A stretch of DNA of 64,000 nt from Sphingobacterium paucimobilis HER1398 (GCF_000416985.1 NZ_ATDL01000022.1:248001-312000); one strand, 5' to 3'; positions 17,324-27,607 are shown, counted from the first letter of the stretch. Program-made: numbers and translations. The notes: generated from the sequence alone by a model not told the origin.

Positions 17324-18577
17324 TTATTCTCCTGGCGCCGACGGGCTTCTAAATATGCCGTTATCCGCTATTATCAAAGGATCCGTATTACTGATACCAT
17401 TCAAATCGGCGTTAATCCATTCAAGCGCACCGTTACTCGCATTCAATGCCATCAGTCCTACGGACTCACTCTGAGCCGTCAAATTATTACCATAGGCATA
17501 CAATCGTCCGTTGGCATAAGTCGCAGAGGCATCCAGTCCGATATTATCATTCTGCCATAGTTTGGCACCGTCTTCCAGGTGTACCATATAAGGCCGGCCG
17601 TTGGCATTAACAGTACTTCCATTTTCGTAGATTCCGAGGACATACTTGCCATCGATTACAGTTGGCGTATAATATCCTACCATATCCCCCCCGCTATCCT
17701 TCTCCCAGACGACCTGTCCGTTATTAATGTTTATGCAAAAAAGCTTACCTCCCATACCTACACTACGGCTCCCATGTAAAAGCACTTTGCTACCCGAAAT
17801 AATTGGCGTACCTGCTCCATAACTTGCATCGGGCATAGGTATCCGCCACAGCTCCTTACCGCTAGAGAGGTCTATCGCCACTAGATCATTCATAGGTACG
17901 AGCAATGTATTCCCTGAAATCTTGGCTCTACCGGTTACGGCCGTCTCGGCTGGAAGAGTAAATGTCTGTATAGGCTTGCCATTTGTTTTATCCAATAGAT
18001 ATAGCTTATTCCGTTCGTCGCCCCAGAATGCGGTACGACTTGACCCCACGATCACATATTTACCCTGCACGCTCAGGTAAGTCGGATAATAACTGTTGCG
18101 TGCGCCATCGAAATCAGGATCCAGGGGGCGCGACCAAAGTAACGTGCCGTCACCTTTCAGAGCAACGGCTATTCCCGAATGGCCGATGCTATAGCAAACA
18201 CCATCTTTGAAGCCAGTCTGCACCTCGCTGGCTGTTATGGACTCTTCTTTAAAGAAAGACTTACGCCATAGCAGTTGTTTGCTATTCAGATCAATAGCGT
18301 TGATCGTATTGCTTTCATCTCCATTGTAAATTTTAGTTCCATCCGAATCCAGCCCCGATACATCATTTTGCCGTCCGAAATCAAATAGCATATTAGCCTT
18401 ACCATCAGTAGCACTGACACGATACACCTTTCCATCACTGCTGGTAAGAATAGATTTATTGGTTCCATTGTTATCAAATATCGGTTCTTTTTCTGTATCT
18501 GTTGAACCATCCTTGCTGCAGGATATTAGAAATGGAATAAATACCATAACAAAAGGTACGGTTAAGAATTTCTTCAT
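17324..18577 (-). CDS. PQQ-like beta-propeller lipoprotein
   Basis: 417 residues. A lipoprotein signal ends in FLISC (Cys20). The rest is repeated PQQ/quinoprotein-type blades such as DLNSKQLLWRKSF, DLSSGKELWRIPM, NINNGQVVWEKDSG and LEDGAKLWQND, consistent with a seven- or eight-bladed propeller. No catalytic residues for PQQ binding can be pointed out, so a structural or binding role in the periplasm or at the outer membrane is more likely than dehydrogenase activity. It is a single gene facing the AGCS symporter; its upstream side opens onto a region of gene remains. Confidence 0.8.
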   Translation of the reverse strand: MKKFLTVPFVMVFIPFLISCSKDGSTDTEKEPIFDNNGTNKSILTSSDGKVYRVSATDGKANMLFDFGRQNDVSGLDSDGTKIYNGDESNTINAIDLNSKQLLWRKSFFKEESITASEVQTGFKDGVCYSIGHSGIAVALKGDGTLLWSRPLDPDFDGARNSYYPTYLSVQGKYVIVGSSRTAFWGDERNKLYLLDKTNGKPIQTFTLPAETAVTGRAKISGNTLLVPMNDLVAIDLSSGKELWRIPMPDASYGAGTPIISGSKVLLHGSRSVGMGGKLFCININNGQVVWEKDSGGDMVGYYTPTVIDGKYVLGIYENGSTVNANGRPYMVHLEDGAKLWQNDNIGLDASATYANGRLYAYGNNLTAQSESVGLMALNASNGALEWINADLNGISNTDPLIIADNGIFRSPSAPGE

Positions 18578-18735
18578 AAGTAAGACGTTGATCGAATAAA
18601 AGGACTACTAGTCCCCACCATTAGATATACAACGAAAACAACTGTAATATAGTATATTACAAATCAAAATTAAGGCTCAAATATTTCAGGATCGGACATC
18701 AAGAAAAACAGAAAATCTACTCAACTATCTCCAAA

Positions 18736-18879
18736 ATGGGAAGACATAGAGAATTTATCACATCAACAAGCTATGTAGATCCTTTAGAACGGGAGATACC
18801 GACACGTACAGAATATCAGTATCGTTTTAGCGAGAGCTTTAGATATCCCCGCAACGACCTAATCCGCCTCCCTAGCTAG
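18736..18879 (+). CDS. small hypothetical frame or gene fragment (47 residues)
   Basis: ATG to TAG frame whose product begins MGRHREFITSTSYVDPLERE and ends RYPRNDLIRLPS. Composition looks protein-like (charged, tyrosine- and arginine-rich) but no family is recognised. It lies in a 1.2-kb stretch with other broken frames and may itself be a leftover. Confidence 0.2.
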   Translation: MGRHREFITSTSYVDPLEREIPTRTEYQYRFSESFRYPRNDLIRLPS

Positions 18880-18941
18880 CGTGGCATCACTTAATCCAAT
18901 AAAGCTTTTGCCTGATTAAGGTCATCATTCCATGTATCAGT

Positions 18942-19210
18942 TCACTTCGGATTATCCAATTTCTTAATAGCAGCATCCAGCGCCCTCAGTTTATCCTGAT
19001 CTTTGGTATCGGTCCACTTCTTACGCAGCAAAGCTACTTTTTCGTAGTCTTGTATACCTTCCAGCATACGCTCAAAGCGTATTGAGCTTCTATTTTGCGG
19101 ATATACAATGTAGGTATCTCCAGCAGGCCATGTCCGGAACCGGGAATCCTGCAGGGGTGTTTCGACCCAGGAATTATAGGCCCAATGCAGCACCCCATCT
19201 AAACCTGCGG
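18942..19210 (-). pseudogene. C-terminal remnant of a DUF4091 glycoside-hydrolase-like gene
   Basis: The last about 88 codons before the TGA at 18942 read GLDGVLHWAYNSWVETPLQD, then DSRFRTWPAGDTYIVYP and SSIRFERMLEGIQDYEKVA. This is the typical end of DUF4091 proteins, which are normally several hundred residues long. Upstream of about 19210 the frame stays open to 19478 but loses any resemblance. No catalytic domain remains, so this is a decayed enzyme gene. It lies downstream of SusD in the same direction and could be what is left of a glycan-degrading partner. Confidence 0.6.
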
Positions 19211-19329
19211 CCATATATACCTCCATCATATCAAAAAGATTAACAAGGAATGGTACAATGGCCTCTCGCACATCATTTACAGCGAGGATGGCGACGGACC
19301 CCGTGTCATCTGGAAGAAGAAATAGGCTC

Positions 19330-19571
19330 CGAAAGGTACGACACGCAAAACAAGCCAGTCGCTCTTTGCCATGCTCAAGCAATGGGTAGCTGACGGTTAT
19401 TTCAACCAGAACCGAAATGTATTGGAAATATACAAAAAGCTGAAGGTTGAAAATGTAGCATTCCGCATCAGCTAGCACAAAAATTACCTCAAGGTATTAT
19501 GTGGTACAGGCAAACGGCTTTTACAAAAAGAATCTATTGACGAGGTGTTGATGTATTGGAATCCATTATGA
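19330..19571 (+). pseudogene. possible remnant of a rightward gene with an internal stop
   Basis: On the plus strand one frame reads APKGTTRKTSQSLFAMLKQW and VADGYFNQNRNVLEIYKKLK, meets TAG at about 19477, and continues HKNYLKVLCGTGKRLLQKES to a TGA at 19571. It looks like protein sequence interrupted by a nonsense codon. A T-tailed terminator in the same direction lies 140 bp further on. No family is recognised. Confidence 0.25.
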
Positions 19572-19711
19572 CAGACTATTTGATTTCTATATCATTTACG
19601 TAATCGGTTAGTTCTGTATACATAATTTCGGAATACATGGTCTTACAAAGTGTCCAATAAATAGGCGGAACAATATGAAGTTGAAAAATATATTTTTAAC
19701 CTCTTTCGATC

Positions 19712-19750
19712 AGAGGCTGCCCTTTCAGGACAGCCTCTTTGATATTTTTT
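19712..19750 (+). terminator. T-tailed hairpin oriented rightward
   Basis: AGAGGCTG (19712-19719) pairs with 19731-19738, extended by CCT/AGG inside a single mismatch, with loop TTC; a T-run follows at 19744-19750. The T-run fits a plus-strand transcript, although the nearest intact gene (susD) comes from the other side. It may belong to the lost rightward gene, or act in both directions. Confidence 0.6.
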
Positions 19751-19789
19751 TCGCATTAAGAGTTTGAATTATGACTCATTGTAGAAAAT

Positions 19790-21307
19790 CTATTTACTGA
19801 AATTTGGATTCTGAATCCACTCTGGATTCAACAAAAACTCATCGTGTGGTATAGGAAACAATTGATGCTTTGATTTCACAAAATTAGCAACATAGGGTTT
19901 ATTATGAGCTTTCAATGCCTCTTCTGTAATCCCCCACCGAATCAAGTCATACCACCTCCCTCCTTCCAATGCTAATTCGCTAGGTCGCTCAATATCCTGT
20001 AGGTGTTTTAACACTTGTTCTTTTGTCAATGAAGAGGCTATTGGAATAACATTAACTCGGCCTCTGACCGTATTAATCAGATCGATAGCTGTTGTCGTTG
20101 CCCCCCTATTATTCAAACACTCGGCATAAAGAAGTAGGACATCAGCATAACGCACTAAAGGAAAATTAAATGCACTCTGCGTCCAGTGCTCGCTTAAAGA
20201 AGGATCCCAGGAAACAAATTTTTTCCAAAAGATCTCACCATCGCGGTGGTAGTCCAAAAAGCTTTTGCCATTTTCAAAATAAAAGGCATCTGACTTGGGA
20301 TCATTAAAAATTATTGTTGAATATAATCGATCGCTGTACCCTCCGTTAAGAGTCTTGTCCTTTTTTAACGTTTCAAAAAGCCAGGTCGAGGGATAAGCTT
20401 CCTCGTAACCTTCGGCATTGGATGACGCCAAATGCAGGGCTATCCGATTGAATTCCCTACGACCAGCGGTGCGATCTCCTGAATACTGCACTTCAAAAAT
20501 GGATTCCTTATTATTCTTGTGCAATCCATCAAAGTTGTGCTCGTAATTGTCCATAAGTTCAAACTTGCCGATGATCTTCGCAAACTCGGTTTCGGCCTTG
20601 TCTAATTGATGGACAAACATATATAACTTACCTAGAATTGCCGATGCTGCATATCTATTTATTCTCCCTGCGTCCTTGGCGGAATAAAACCCAGGCTCTG
20701 GAAGGATGGCCTGAATTTCGCTCAGTTCCTTGACAAGAAAAGCTATTATCTCTCCTGGAGCTGCTTGTTTCGGAAAAAACTCCTCATCTGTTCCTTTAAT
20801 CTCTTTGGTATAGAGTGGTATGTTCTCCCCATAATTTAAGTACAATCGATAGTAATAATAGGCTCGTAAGAACCTTGCCTCGGCAATAGCCCTGGCACGG
20901 AAATCATCCGCAGCGCTAACAACTTTTGGAATATTGTCTATACATTGATTGGCATAATTAATACCTCTATACAATAATGTCCATTCGCTTTTGGAAATGC
21001 TATTAGTAGATGTATTCACAAAGGTTGCAACCTGTAACCAAGCTGTCACATCAGCTCTAAAGTCTAGTTCATCGCTTCGATAATTGTCTACAACGATATG
21101 CCTCTCAAATGGCGTTCCCCAACTCATATTGGGCTGAAGGTGTGAATAAGCACTAGTCAATCCTTTTATGATATCTCCTTCTGTCTTCCAAAAATTAGTC
21201 AACGTCAAATAATTGGGATCAGTTTCTTCCTTTAAAAAACTTTTACTACAGCTGGTCGTTCCTAGAAAGATGCTAACGAGATATACTATTATATATTTTG
21301 CTTTCAT
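19790..21307 (-). CDS. susD: SusD/RagB-family outer-membrane glycan-binding lipoprotein
   Basis: 505 residues, lipoprotein signal ending GTTSC (Cys20). SusD features include the TPR-like first half (LRAYYYYRLYLNYGENIPL), FPLVRYADVLLLYAECLNN, and the ending HQLFPIPHDEFLLNPEWIQN. These surface lipoproteins bind glycans or peptides and form the lid of the SusC channel. The gene follows its SusC partner by 19 bp. The expected substrate-degrading enzymes are absent; only a DUF4091 fragment lies downstream. Confidence 0.95.
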   Translation of the reverse strand: MKAKYIIVYLVSIFLGTTSCSKSFLKEETDPNYLTLTNFWKTEGDIIKGLTSAYSHLQPNMSWGTPFERHIVVDNYRSDELDFRADVTAWLQVATFVNTSTNSISKSEWTLLYRGINYANQCIDNIPKVVSAADDFRARAIAEARFLRAYYYYRLYLNYGENIPLYTKEIKGTDEEFFPKQAAPGEIIAFLVKELSEIQAILPEPGFYSAKDAGRINRYAASAILGKLYMFVHQLDKAETEFAKIIGKFELMDNYEHNFDGLHKNNKESIFEVQYSGDRTAGRREFNRIALHLASSNAEGYEEAYPSTWLFETLKKDKTLNGGYSDRLYSTIIFNDPKSDAFYFENGKSFLDYHRDGEIFWKKFVSWDPSLSEHWTQSAFNFPLVRYADVLLLYAECLNNRGATTTAIDLINTVRGRVNVIPIASSLTKEQVLKHLQDIERPSELALEGGRWYDLIRWGITEEALKAHNKPYVANFVKSKHQLFPIPHDEFLLNPEWIQNPNFSK

Positions 21308-21326
21308 GATTTGTCCTGTTTTACTT

Positions 21327-24300
21327 TTAAAACCCTATTCGTAATCCCAACATGAATGTCCTACTTAATGGATAGATTGCATCATCGACTCCCATAAGTC
21401 CGTTTTCGGCTCCGGTCCCCGGATCGTATCCTTTATACTTTGTTAAGGTAAATAAGCGTGTAGCCCCTGCGTAAATTCTACAATCACTCAATTTTAGCTT
21501 ATCCCTAAGTACTACTGGCAGATTGTATCCAATCTGCAGGTTATTTAATCTTAAATAATCTCCATTTTCGACAAACCTATCTGATGTACTGATATTACCG
21601 TTGGGATCGCCAATAACCGCTCGCGGAATATCCGTATTGGTATTTTCTGGCGTCCATGCAGCTAAAGCATCTTTACCATAGTTAAAATTCTTGTCCATAC
21701 GTTGCAGTTGACGTTTCATGTAATTGTAACGTTTGGCCCCAAAATTACCGTAGAAATTGGCCGTCAGATCAAAAGATCTGTAACTTAAGTTGACATTGAA
21801 ACCTAATACTAAATCGGGATTTCCACTACCAATAAAAACACGATCATAAGAATCCAACTTGCCATCTCCATTCTGATCAATAAAACGGATATCACCCGGT
21901 TTTGCGGCCGGTTGCAGTGGTATCCATTGTCCTGAGGCGTCTTTCGATCCATGATCCTGGTTCCAGCGATTTACTTCATCCTGATTTTGGAAAATACCGG
22001 CTGTCTGCCAGACCCAAAACTCACCTATCTCGCCCCCGACATACGTCCTCGCAGGGCCTGACTCATATCGATATCCTGGATCAGACATCTTTCTCAATAC
22101 GCTCTTGTAATGAGAAAGGTTGATATCAAAATTATACTTAAAGTCGTTTGAGCTGCCTTTGTAGCTCGCCTGTAACTCCAAACCCTTGGTTTGCAGCTTT
22201 CCTTCGTTGACTATTAATGGGCCGAACCCTGTAGCTAAACTAACATTTTTTGAAGATAACATATCATATGTATCTTTAACATAAGCTTCTATGCTAACAT
22301 CTAATCTGTTTTTCAAAAAGGCCATATCTAATCCTATATTTTTATACCTGGTCGTCTCCCACTTGATATTCGTGGATGGCAGCCCTGTCACGGCATAGCC
22401 AAGATTTATACCATCACCGCTTAATGGATAGTTGGTGTTATCGGTATTATACGTAAGTCTAGAGATATACATATAGTTTCCAATAGATTGATTTCCTAAA
22501 TTACCAAAACTTGCTCTCAATTTTAAGGTGCTAACTTTGTCTTTGATACCTTCCCAAAAGCTTTCGTTTGCTATGTTCCATCCCAAAGAAGCTGAAGGAA
22601 AGAATCCCCATTCGTTGCCTTCTCCAAAACGAGAAGAACCGTCATAACGGGCCGACAACATAGCCATATATTTATAATCGTAGTTATAGTTCAACCGGCC
22701 AAATGCCGAGCGTAATGCTCCACGGAGATACCCTCCTTTAACAGCGGCATTTTCCTGTCCATGAATCAGATAACGCATGTCGTTATTTTCGAATCTGGAA
22801 ACACTACCTGTCTGATCATCAAAAACACTTTCTTCCTGTGAAAGACCAAGTAATCCTTCAATATGATGCCTATCCCTAACCACGGTAACATAATTAGCTG
22901 TCAACTCCAATATGTCCTCCATATTTTTACTCCTGATTTCAGATAGGGAAGCGATTGTATTGACGCTGTTTGCTCCAACATAGTAGGTCGGTCTGAAGGA
23001 CTTGTAATGACGGAAGTCTATATTTCTACCTGCTTGAAACTTGACAGTAAGATCTTTGATAGGGCTGTAAGAAATATAGCCTGAAGCTGAAAGATAATCA
23101 TTTGCATCTTTTGTGTCTATCAATTGATTAAATGCTACTGGATTGGCGGCATCTGTCATTCCTAAACCAGGTATAGCGCCCCCAAAACCTCCTTCATTGT
23201 CGGAATTATATACATGGATAAGGGGCTGTATATTGGTAGTCTGATACATCCCTGGAAATCCCGTATCCGCTTCAGGCTTTTCGGTCTTTCTTCCATAATT
23301 GATCGACTCTCCTATTTTGAATTTACCTCGTCTGATGTCCGAATTAATACGAAATCCATATTTATCCGCCTCTGTCCCCGTCACTATGCCCTTTGTTTTG
23401 GAATAAAATCCGGAAAATGCAAGATTCATGTTCTCACCACCTGCACTATATCCCAGATTGTATTTACTATTGCTACCACTTCTATAGTATTCTTTTTGCC
23501 AATCAGTGTCCGCAAAATCCGTTGGATTGGCTTCGTAAGCTGCAATGTACTTGGGCCATCTGCTTTCCACTATTCCAGCATTCTGCAGTGCCATTTTATT
23601 AATCTTAATGTACTCTGCAGAATTAGCAACTTCCATTCGCTTAGGAAGGTCATTAATACCATAATAAACCGAAAAACTGAGTTTAGGAGGCTTATTAACA
23701 CCTCGATGGGTCTCGACGAGAATAACCCCAGCGGCTGATCGGGCTCCGTAAATGGAAGCGAGAGCCGCATCCTTTAAAACACTTACAGATTTAATATCCT
23801 CCGGATTAACAAACGACATATCTCCAGGTATCCCATCTATAATTACCAGAGGATCATTACTAGACCCCCAGGTAGTCACCCCCCTAACCATCATTGTAGG
23901 CTTAGCTCCAGGAGCTCCGCTTCCCATATTAATGGATAACCCTGATGCCATACCTTGCAATGCTTCCTCTGCACCTGCTGTTGGAAGGTTAGCAAGCTTG
24001 TCGCCAGAAACGGTCGTTACAGAACCTGTTACATCAGCTTTTTTTTGCGTACCATAACCTATAACCACTACTTCATCCAAATTAGAAACATCTTCGTCCA
24101 ATGTGATTTGTACATACCGTGTATCGTTCAATGATATTTCTTTAGCAAGATATCCAACGTAACTGATGACCAGTGTTGGCTTTCCGCCATACTCGATAGA
24201 AAACTCTCCCTTTTGATTAGTTGAAACCCCTAAGTTAGTCCCTTTAATCTTAATACTAACACCAGAAAGTGGCACTCCTTGCCTATCAACAACCAATCCT

Positions 24301-24683
24301 GATATGGTCTGTTGCATAAAGACAGCCTCTTTAATCGTCTTTTTCTTTATCACAATAGCTTTATCTGTGATAGAATAGCCTAGGGGATGATCTTTCAAAA
24401 GCTGTGGCAACGCGTCAGTCAATGCTACGTCTTTGAGGTCAACAGATACTTCGGCAATGCCTGTCAGGGCTGTACGATCTAATACTAAATCGTGTTTGCT
24501 TTGTTTACTAAATTCTACAAGTGCATCACGCAAAGTGATATTATCTCTTACCAAATTAATTTTTTGAGCATATGAAAAAGCTGTCGGAGTTAAGAACGCT
24601 AAACCGACTACTAGTGTTCGCTTTATCCAAAGGGGACTTTTAAAGAAAAGAGCATAGTCTTTCCTCTCCATGTTTTGTTCCAT
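21327..24683 (-). CDS. susC: SusC/RagA-family TonB-dependent receptor with STN domain
   Basis: 1,118 residues. After an N-terminal segment with a signal sequence (to about residue 40), an STN domain (about 42-112) meets the FecR-type anti-sigma factor. A carboxypeptidase-regulatory-like domain (about 125-200), a plug domain (YGTQKKADVTGSVTTV to about 330, with the SusC-type DGIPGD and GARSAAGVI motifs) and a large beta-barrel ending MLGLRIGF follow. It imports substrate through the outer membrane with TonB energy. The STN domain together with the FecR and ECF genes upstream indicates substrate-induced trans-envelope signalling. An ATG four codons in (MERKDY) is an alternative start. Confidence 0.95.
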   Translation of the reverse strand: MEQNMERKDYALFFKSPLWIKRTLVVGLAFLTPTAFSYAQKINLVRDNITLRDALVEFSKQSKHDLVLDRTALTGIAEVSVDLKDVALTDALPQLLKDHPLGYSITDKAIVIKKKTIKEAVFMQQTISGLVVDRQGVPLSGVSIKIKGTNLGVSTNQKGEFSIEYGGKPTLVISYVGYLAKEISLNDTRYVQITLDEDVSNLDEVVVIGYGTQKKADVTGSVTTVSGDKLANLPTAGAEEALQGMASGLSINMGSGAPGAKPTMMVRGVTTWGSSNDPLVIIDGIPGDMSFVNPEDIKSVSVLKDAALASIYGARSAAGVILVETHRGVNKPPKLSFSVYYGINDLPKRMEVANSAEYIKINKMALQNAGIVESRWPKYIAAYEANPTDFADTDWQKEYYRSGSNSKYNLGYSAGGENMNLAFSGFYSKTKGIVTGTEADKYGFRINSDIRRGKFKIGESINYGRKTEKPEADTGFPGMYQTTNIQPLIHVYNSDNEGGFGGAIPGLGMTDAANPVAFNQLIDTKDANDYLSASGYISYSPIKDLTVKFQAGRNIDFRHYKSFRPTYYVGANSVNTIASLSEIRSKNMEDILELTANYVTVVRDRHHIEGLLGLSQEESVFDDQTGSVSRFENNDMRYLIHGQENAAVKGGYLRGALRSAFGRLNYNYDYKYMAMLSARYDGSSRFGEGNEWGFFPSASLGWNIANESFWEGIKDKVSTLKLRASFGNLGNQSIGNYMYISRLTYNTDNTNYPLSGDGINLGYAVTGLPSTNIKWETTRYKNIGLDMAFLKNRLDVSIEAYVKDTYDMLSSKNVSLATGFGPLIVNEGKLQTKGLELQASYKGSSNDFKYNFDINLSHYKSVLRKMSDPGYRYESGPARTYVGGEIGEFWVWQTAGIFQNQDEVNRWNQDHGSKDASGQWIPLQPAAKPGDIRFIDQNGDGKLDSYDRVFIGSGNPDLVLGFNVNLSYRSFDLTANFYGNFGAKRYNYMKRQLQRMDKNFNYGKDALAAWTPENTNTDIPRAVIGDPNGNISTSDRFVENGDYLRLNNLQIGYNLPVVLRDKLKLSDCRIYAGATRLFTLTKYKGYDPGTGAENGLMGVDDAIYPLSRTFMLGLRIGF

Positions 24684-24764
24684 AATTTATAAGTTAGATG
24701 TTTAAAATAGGTTTCTACACTCGAACAATCTTGAGTATGATTTTTCGAAAGATATCGTTAAGTA

Positions 24765-25913
24765 TTATTCTGTGACTATTACCCTCCTTCCTTCAATTTT
24801 AAAACGAACTGTTTCTGTTAATTCGATGATGGTTAGAATTTGATCAAGGCTCTTTTTCCGTGAGACAAAAACGTCAAATAGCCTGCCATCGAGGTTTCCT
24901 CTATATTCTACCTCAACATCATACCATCTTGAGATTTCCTTCATTATAGTTTTAATATCCTGGTTCTTGAACACAAAATCATTGTTCTTCCATGCGATAA
25001 TTTCTTCTAAGTCGGCTCTGGACGTTTCCATCTTATCTGAAACTGAATTCACAGCGACACGTTGACCTGGTAGTACAGTCTGTTTTTTGATTGATGACTG
25101 TAGCTCTATGCTTCCTTCAATCAATGTAGTTACATTTTCGTTTTCATAGGCATTTACATTAAAAGATGTCCCTAAGACTTTAATCTGAGTCTTGCCTGTA
25201 TGAACTATAAAAGGCTTATTCTTATTTTTGGCGACTTCGAAATAGGCCTCGCCTTTAATAGCGACTTCACGCGTAGAAGCGACAAAGGTATTAGGAAAAG
25301 TCAGCGTAGACGCACTATTCATCCAGACTTTGGTTCCATCAGCCAACACAACCGTCAATCGTCCACCCATCGGGGTCGTGAATGTATTCTGTATTAAATG
25401 ATCCTGCTCTCCATCTTCTGCTACGCTTGAAAAAAAATAAGATATCTCACCTTCCTCATTTCTACTTATAGATATACCTCCCTGTTCAAGACTTTCGCCA
25501 ACTTCAAGACTCTCCAGGTTAATACATAAGCCATTGCTCAATGTTAGTGTACCTTTTTCAGAGCCGGGTAAGATGACCTCATTTGCTATTATATCAATAG
25601 GCACATTACGTGTTGACTTTTCATATAACAACCAGGATACCGAGATAATAACGAGAATAGCCGCGGCATACTTTACTGACGATGGCAGTCGGTTGAAGAT
25701 ATATTTTCTTCGCTTTAATCCATTCAAACGGTATCTTAAATTGCTTTCTAGTCTTTGTCTGACCAATTGCTTTTGTCCCATAGCGTCTTCATCCCATTCC
25801 GAGCTAACTGCATGCTGGCTAAAGTAGTTCTGGACAAACTTTTCATCCTCATCAGAAGCTTGTCCGTCAATAATTTTTTTTATCAAATAGGAAATTTTTT
25901 CTTTCTCTTCCAC
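24765..25913 (-). CDS. FecR-family anti-sigma factor
   Basis: 382 residues: a cytoplasmic N-terminal part (1-82), one membrane span (about 83-101, AAAILVIISVSWLLY), and a periplasmic FecR domain with TPMGGRLTVVLADGTKVWMN and GEAYFEVAKN, ending in a DUF4974-type domain (FKNQDIKTIMKEISRWYDVE). It holds the ECF sigma factor inactive until the STN domain of the loaded SusC signals. It lies between the sigma gene and susC in one direction. Confidence 0.93.
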   Translation of the reverse strand: MEEKEKISYLIKKIIDGQASDEDEKFVQNYFSQHAVSSEWDEDAMGQKQLVRQRLESNLRYRLNGLKRRKYIFNRLPSSVKYAAAILVIISVSWLLYEKSTRNVPIDIIANEVILPGSEKGTLTLSNGLCINLESLEVGESLEQGGISISRNEEGEISYFFSSVAEDGEQDHLIQNTFTTPMGGRLTVVLADGTKVWMNSASTLTFPNTFVASTREVAIKGEAYFEVAKNKNKPFIVHTGKTQIKVLGTSFNVNAYENENVTTLIEGSIELQSSIKKQTVLPGQRVAVNSVSDKMETSRADLEEIIAWKNNDFVFKNQDIKTIMKEISRWYDVEVEYRGNLDGRLFDVFVSRKKSLDQILTIIELTETVRFKIEGRRVIVTE

Positions 25914-25977
25914 AGAATTGGTTATTTAATACAGTGAAGAGTAAAAAAAGCAATACTATCCCCTACGCCAATAAAAA

Positions 25978-26553
25978 TTATTTTAAAAATTGAAACAAAA
26001 CTGTAGCTAATGGTACATTTGCTAGGGATTTTCTTAGTATCCGAAGTGCTTTGGTTAATTGGTTTTCTACTGTTTTTGTAGAAATATTCATCAATTGGGA
26101 AATTTCTTTATGTGACAACTGCTTTTCACGACTTAAGATATAGACCTCCTTACACCGAATAGGTAGACTCTCTACGACCTTATTTATTTGTGCCCTTAAA
26201 TCCTTATATATCAAATTATCAATAAGTGACTCACTTACTGCGATCTCTAATTGATCTATAGTCTCACCTTTCTCTATAAAAATGCGTCTCCATTCTTTAT
26301 AAGAAGCATACCTGACAACAGAAAACAGATATGCCTTTAATGAATGTTGAATAGCTAATTCCAAACGTTTATCCCAAATGGTGATTAATGTCTCCTGTAC
26401 AATATCTTCAGCAGATGAACGATTCTTTACAATATTAAATGAAGTAAGAAATAAACTCTCCCAATAAGTATCAAATATCCTCCACATGACTTCCTCTTCA
26501 CTGTTTTGCAACTGAATTATCATCTCATGGTCTGTGTAAGTTTTTGAAGCCAT
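25978..26553 (-). CDS. ECF RNA polymerase sigma factor (FecI-like)
   Basis: 191 residues with region 2 (VMWRIFDTYWESLFLTSFNI, SAEDIVQETLITIWDKR) and region 4 (LPIRCKEVYILSREKQLSHK, then EISQLMNISTKTVENQLTKA helix-turn-helix). It directs polymerase to the SusCD operon when released by the FecR protein encoded 64 bp downstream. The upstream gap to 26845 contains nothing recognisable. Confidence 0.93.
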   Translation of the reverse strand: MASKTYTDHEMIIQLQNSEEEVMWRIFDTYWESLFLTSFNIVKNRSSAEDIVQETLITIWDKRLELAIQHSLKAYLFSVVRYASYKEWRRIFIEKGETIDQLEIAVSESLIDNLIYKDLRAQINKVVESLPIRCKEVYILSREKQLSHKEISQLMNISTKTVENQLTKALRILRKSLANVPLATVLFQFLK

Positions 26554-26844
26554 TTATTAAGCTTTGGTCAATTGGTATGAATTCTATAAATACAGTAATA
26601 GCCTACAATATAGGGTATTTAGCATATGTTTCCAAACTAAGATAAATTCCTAACAAGCTCGATCTGCTAGAAATTTATCTTACGTATCAGCTTTAAATAG
26701 GTATTCGTTATTCCATTTTGCTTTTTCTTCTTTTGGCTTCCCAACTAGATTTACTTAATAAATCTCCTTTTATAATGTTCACTTTAATTATTTATCGAAA
26801 CTAGGAGTGCCGCAAAAACGGATAAGTCTACCATCGAATAATTC

Positions 26845-27287
26845 TTAAATAGTATTATCGGATTCATTTTTTGTATGTATATCTATTTCCTCTTTTGAAG
26901 ACACATTAAACAAACCTTTTAATCCAAAACTATGCGTATTCCAGCTTTGTTGGTATAGAATCTGCAAAAAGGCAAAAATCATAGCAGTCGACCAGCCAAT
27001 CAGCATGATTCCGTTAACTGCTTCCAAACCGGCCATAATACGCCATTCTGAATTAATAGTAACATCGCCATAACAAATTGTCGTAAAGGTAATCATGGAA
27101 AAATAAATCGCCTGATCGAAACTACTAAGGTCAGATATATAGGGGTAAAAATAGTAAGCTACAGCCCAAAGTGTACATTGAGAAGCATGCAACAAAGTAA
27201 GATACGAAAAAAATAGACAGTGGAAAAGACTTGTACAATGACATTTATGGTGATAATTATTAAGCCTGTAAAAATTGCTATCAACAT
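26845..27287 (-). pseudogene. two-TM potassium channel, frameshifted in an A7 run
   Basis: The 3' part (to 27195) encodes the pore region FTTICYGDVT, a variant TxGYGD filter with Cys for the first Gly, and the second membrane helix. It has no ATG. The natural start is probably ATG at 27287, which encodes MLIAIFTGLIIITINVIVQV, a first membrane helix, in another frame. The frames can be joined by a one-base slip in the A-run near 27207-27213. The restored protein would be about 148 residues. Either the gene is broken or the base call is wrong. Confidence 0.6.
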
Positions 27288-27607
27288 AAGTTACACGAAG
27301 TAAGAACCTCTGAGACTGTTCACGTCTCTAATAGGTTATCTATTATATATAGAAATATAATTAAATATCCTTTATTTTATCAGAGTGTTAGGAGATACGC
27401 AAAATTGAATAGTACAATGAGGCGATAAACATAAACTACTATTTTTAATGAATCCACCATATCCAGTAGCCTGTTCCATGTTAAGGATTTCACTAATGCT
27501 CTCCAAGATTCTATGACCTTTATATCAATTTACTATGTAAAAATAGATTTGGCACAGCTTTTGCTATTATTTTAGTATTCATAATTTAGGTTAATAATTG
27601 GTTAGTT

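Noticed and set aside
19673..19768. Short rightward frame MKLKNIFLTSF across the terminator
   Set aside because: It reads through the hairpin and T-run and ends after 31 codons; most likely chance.
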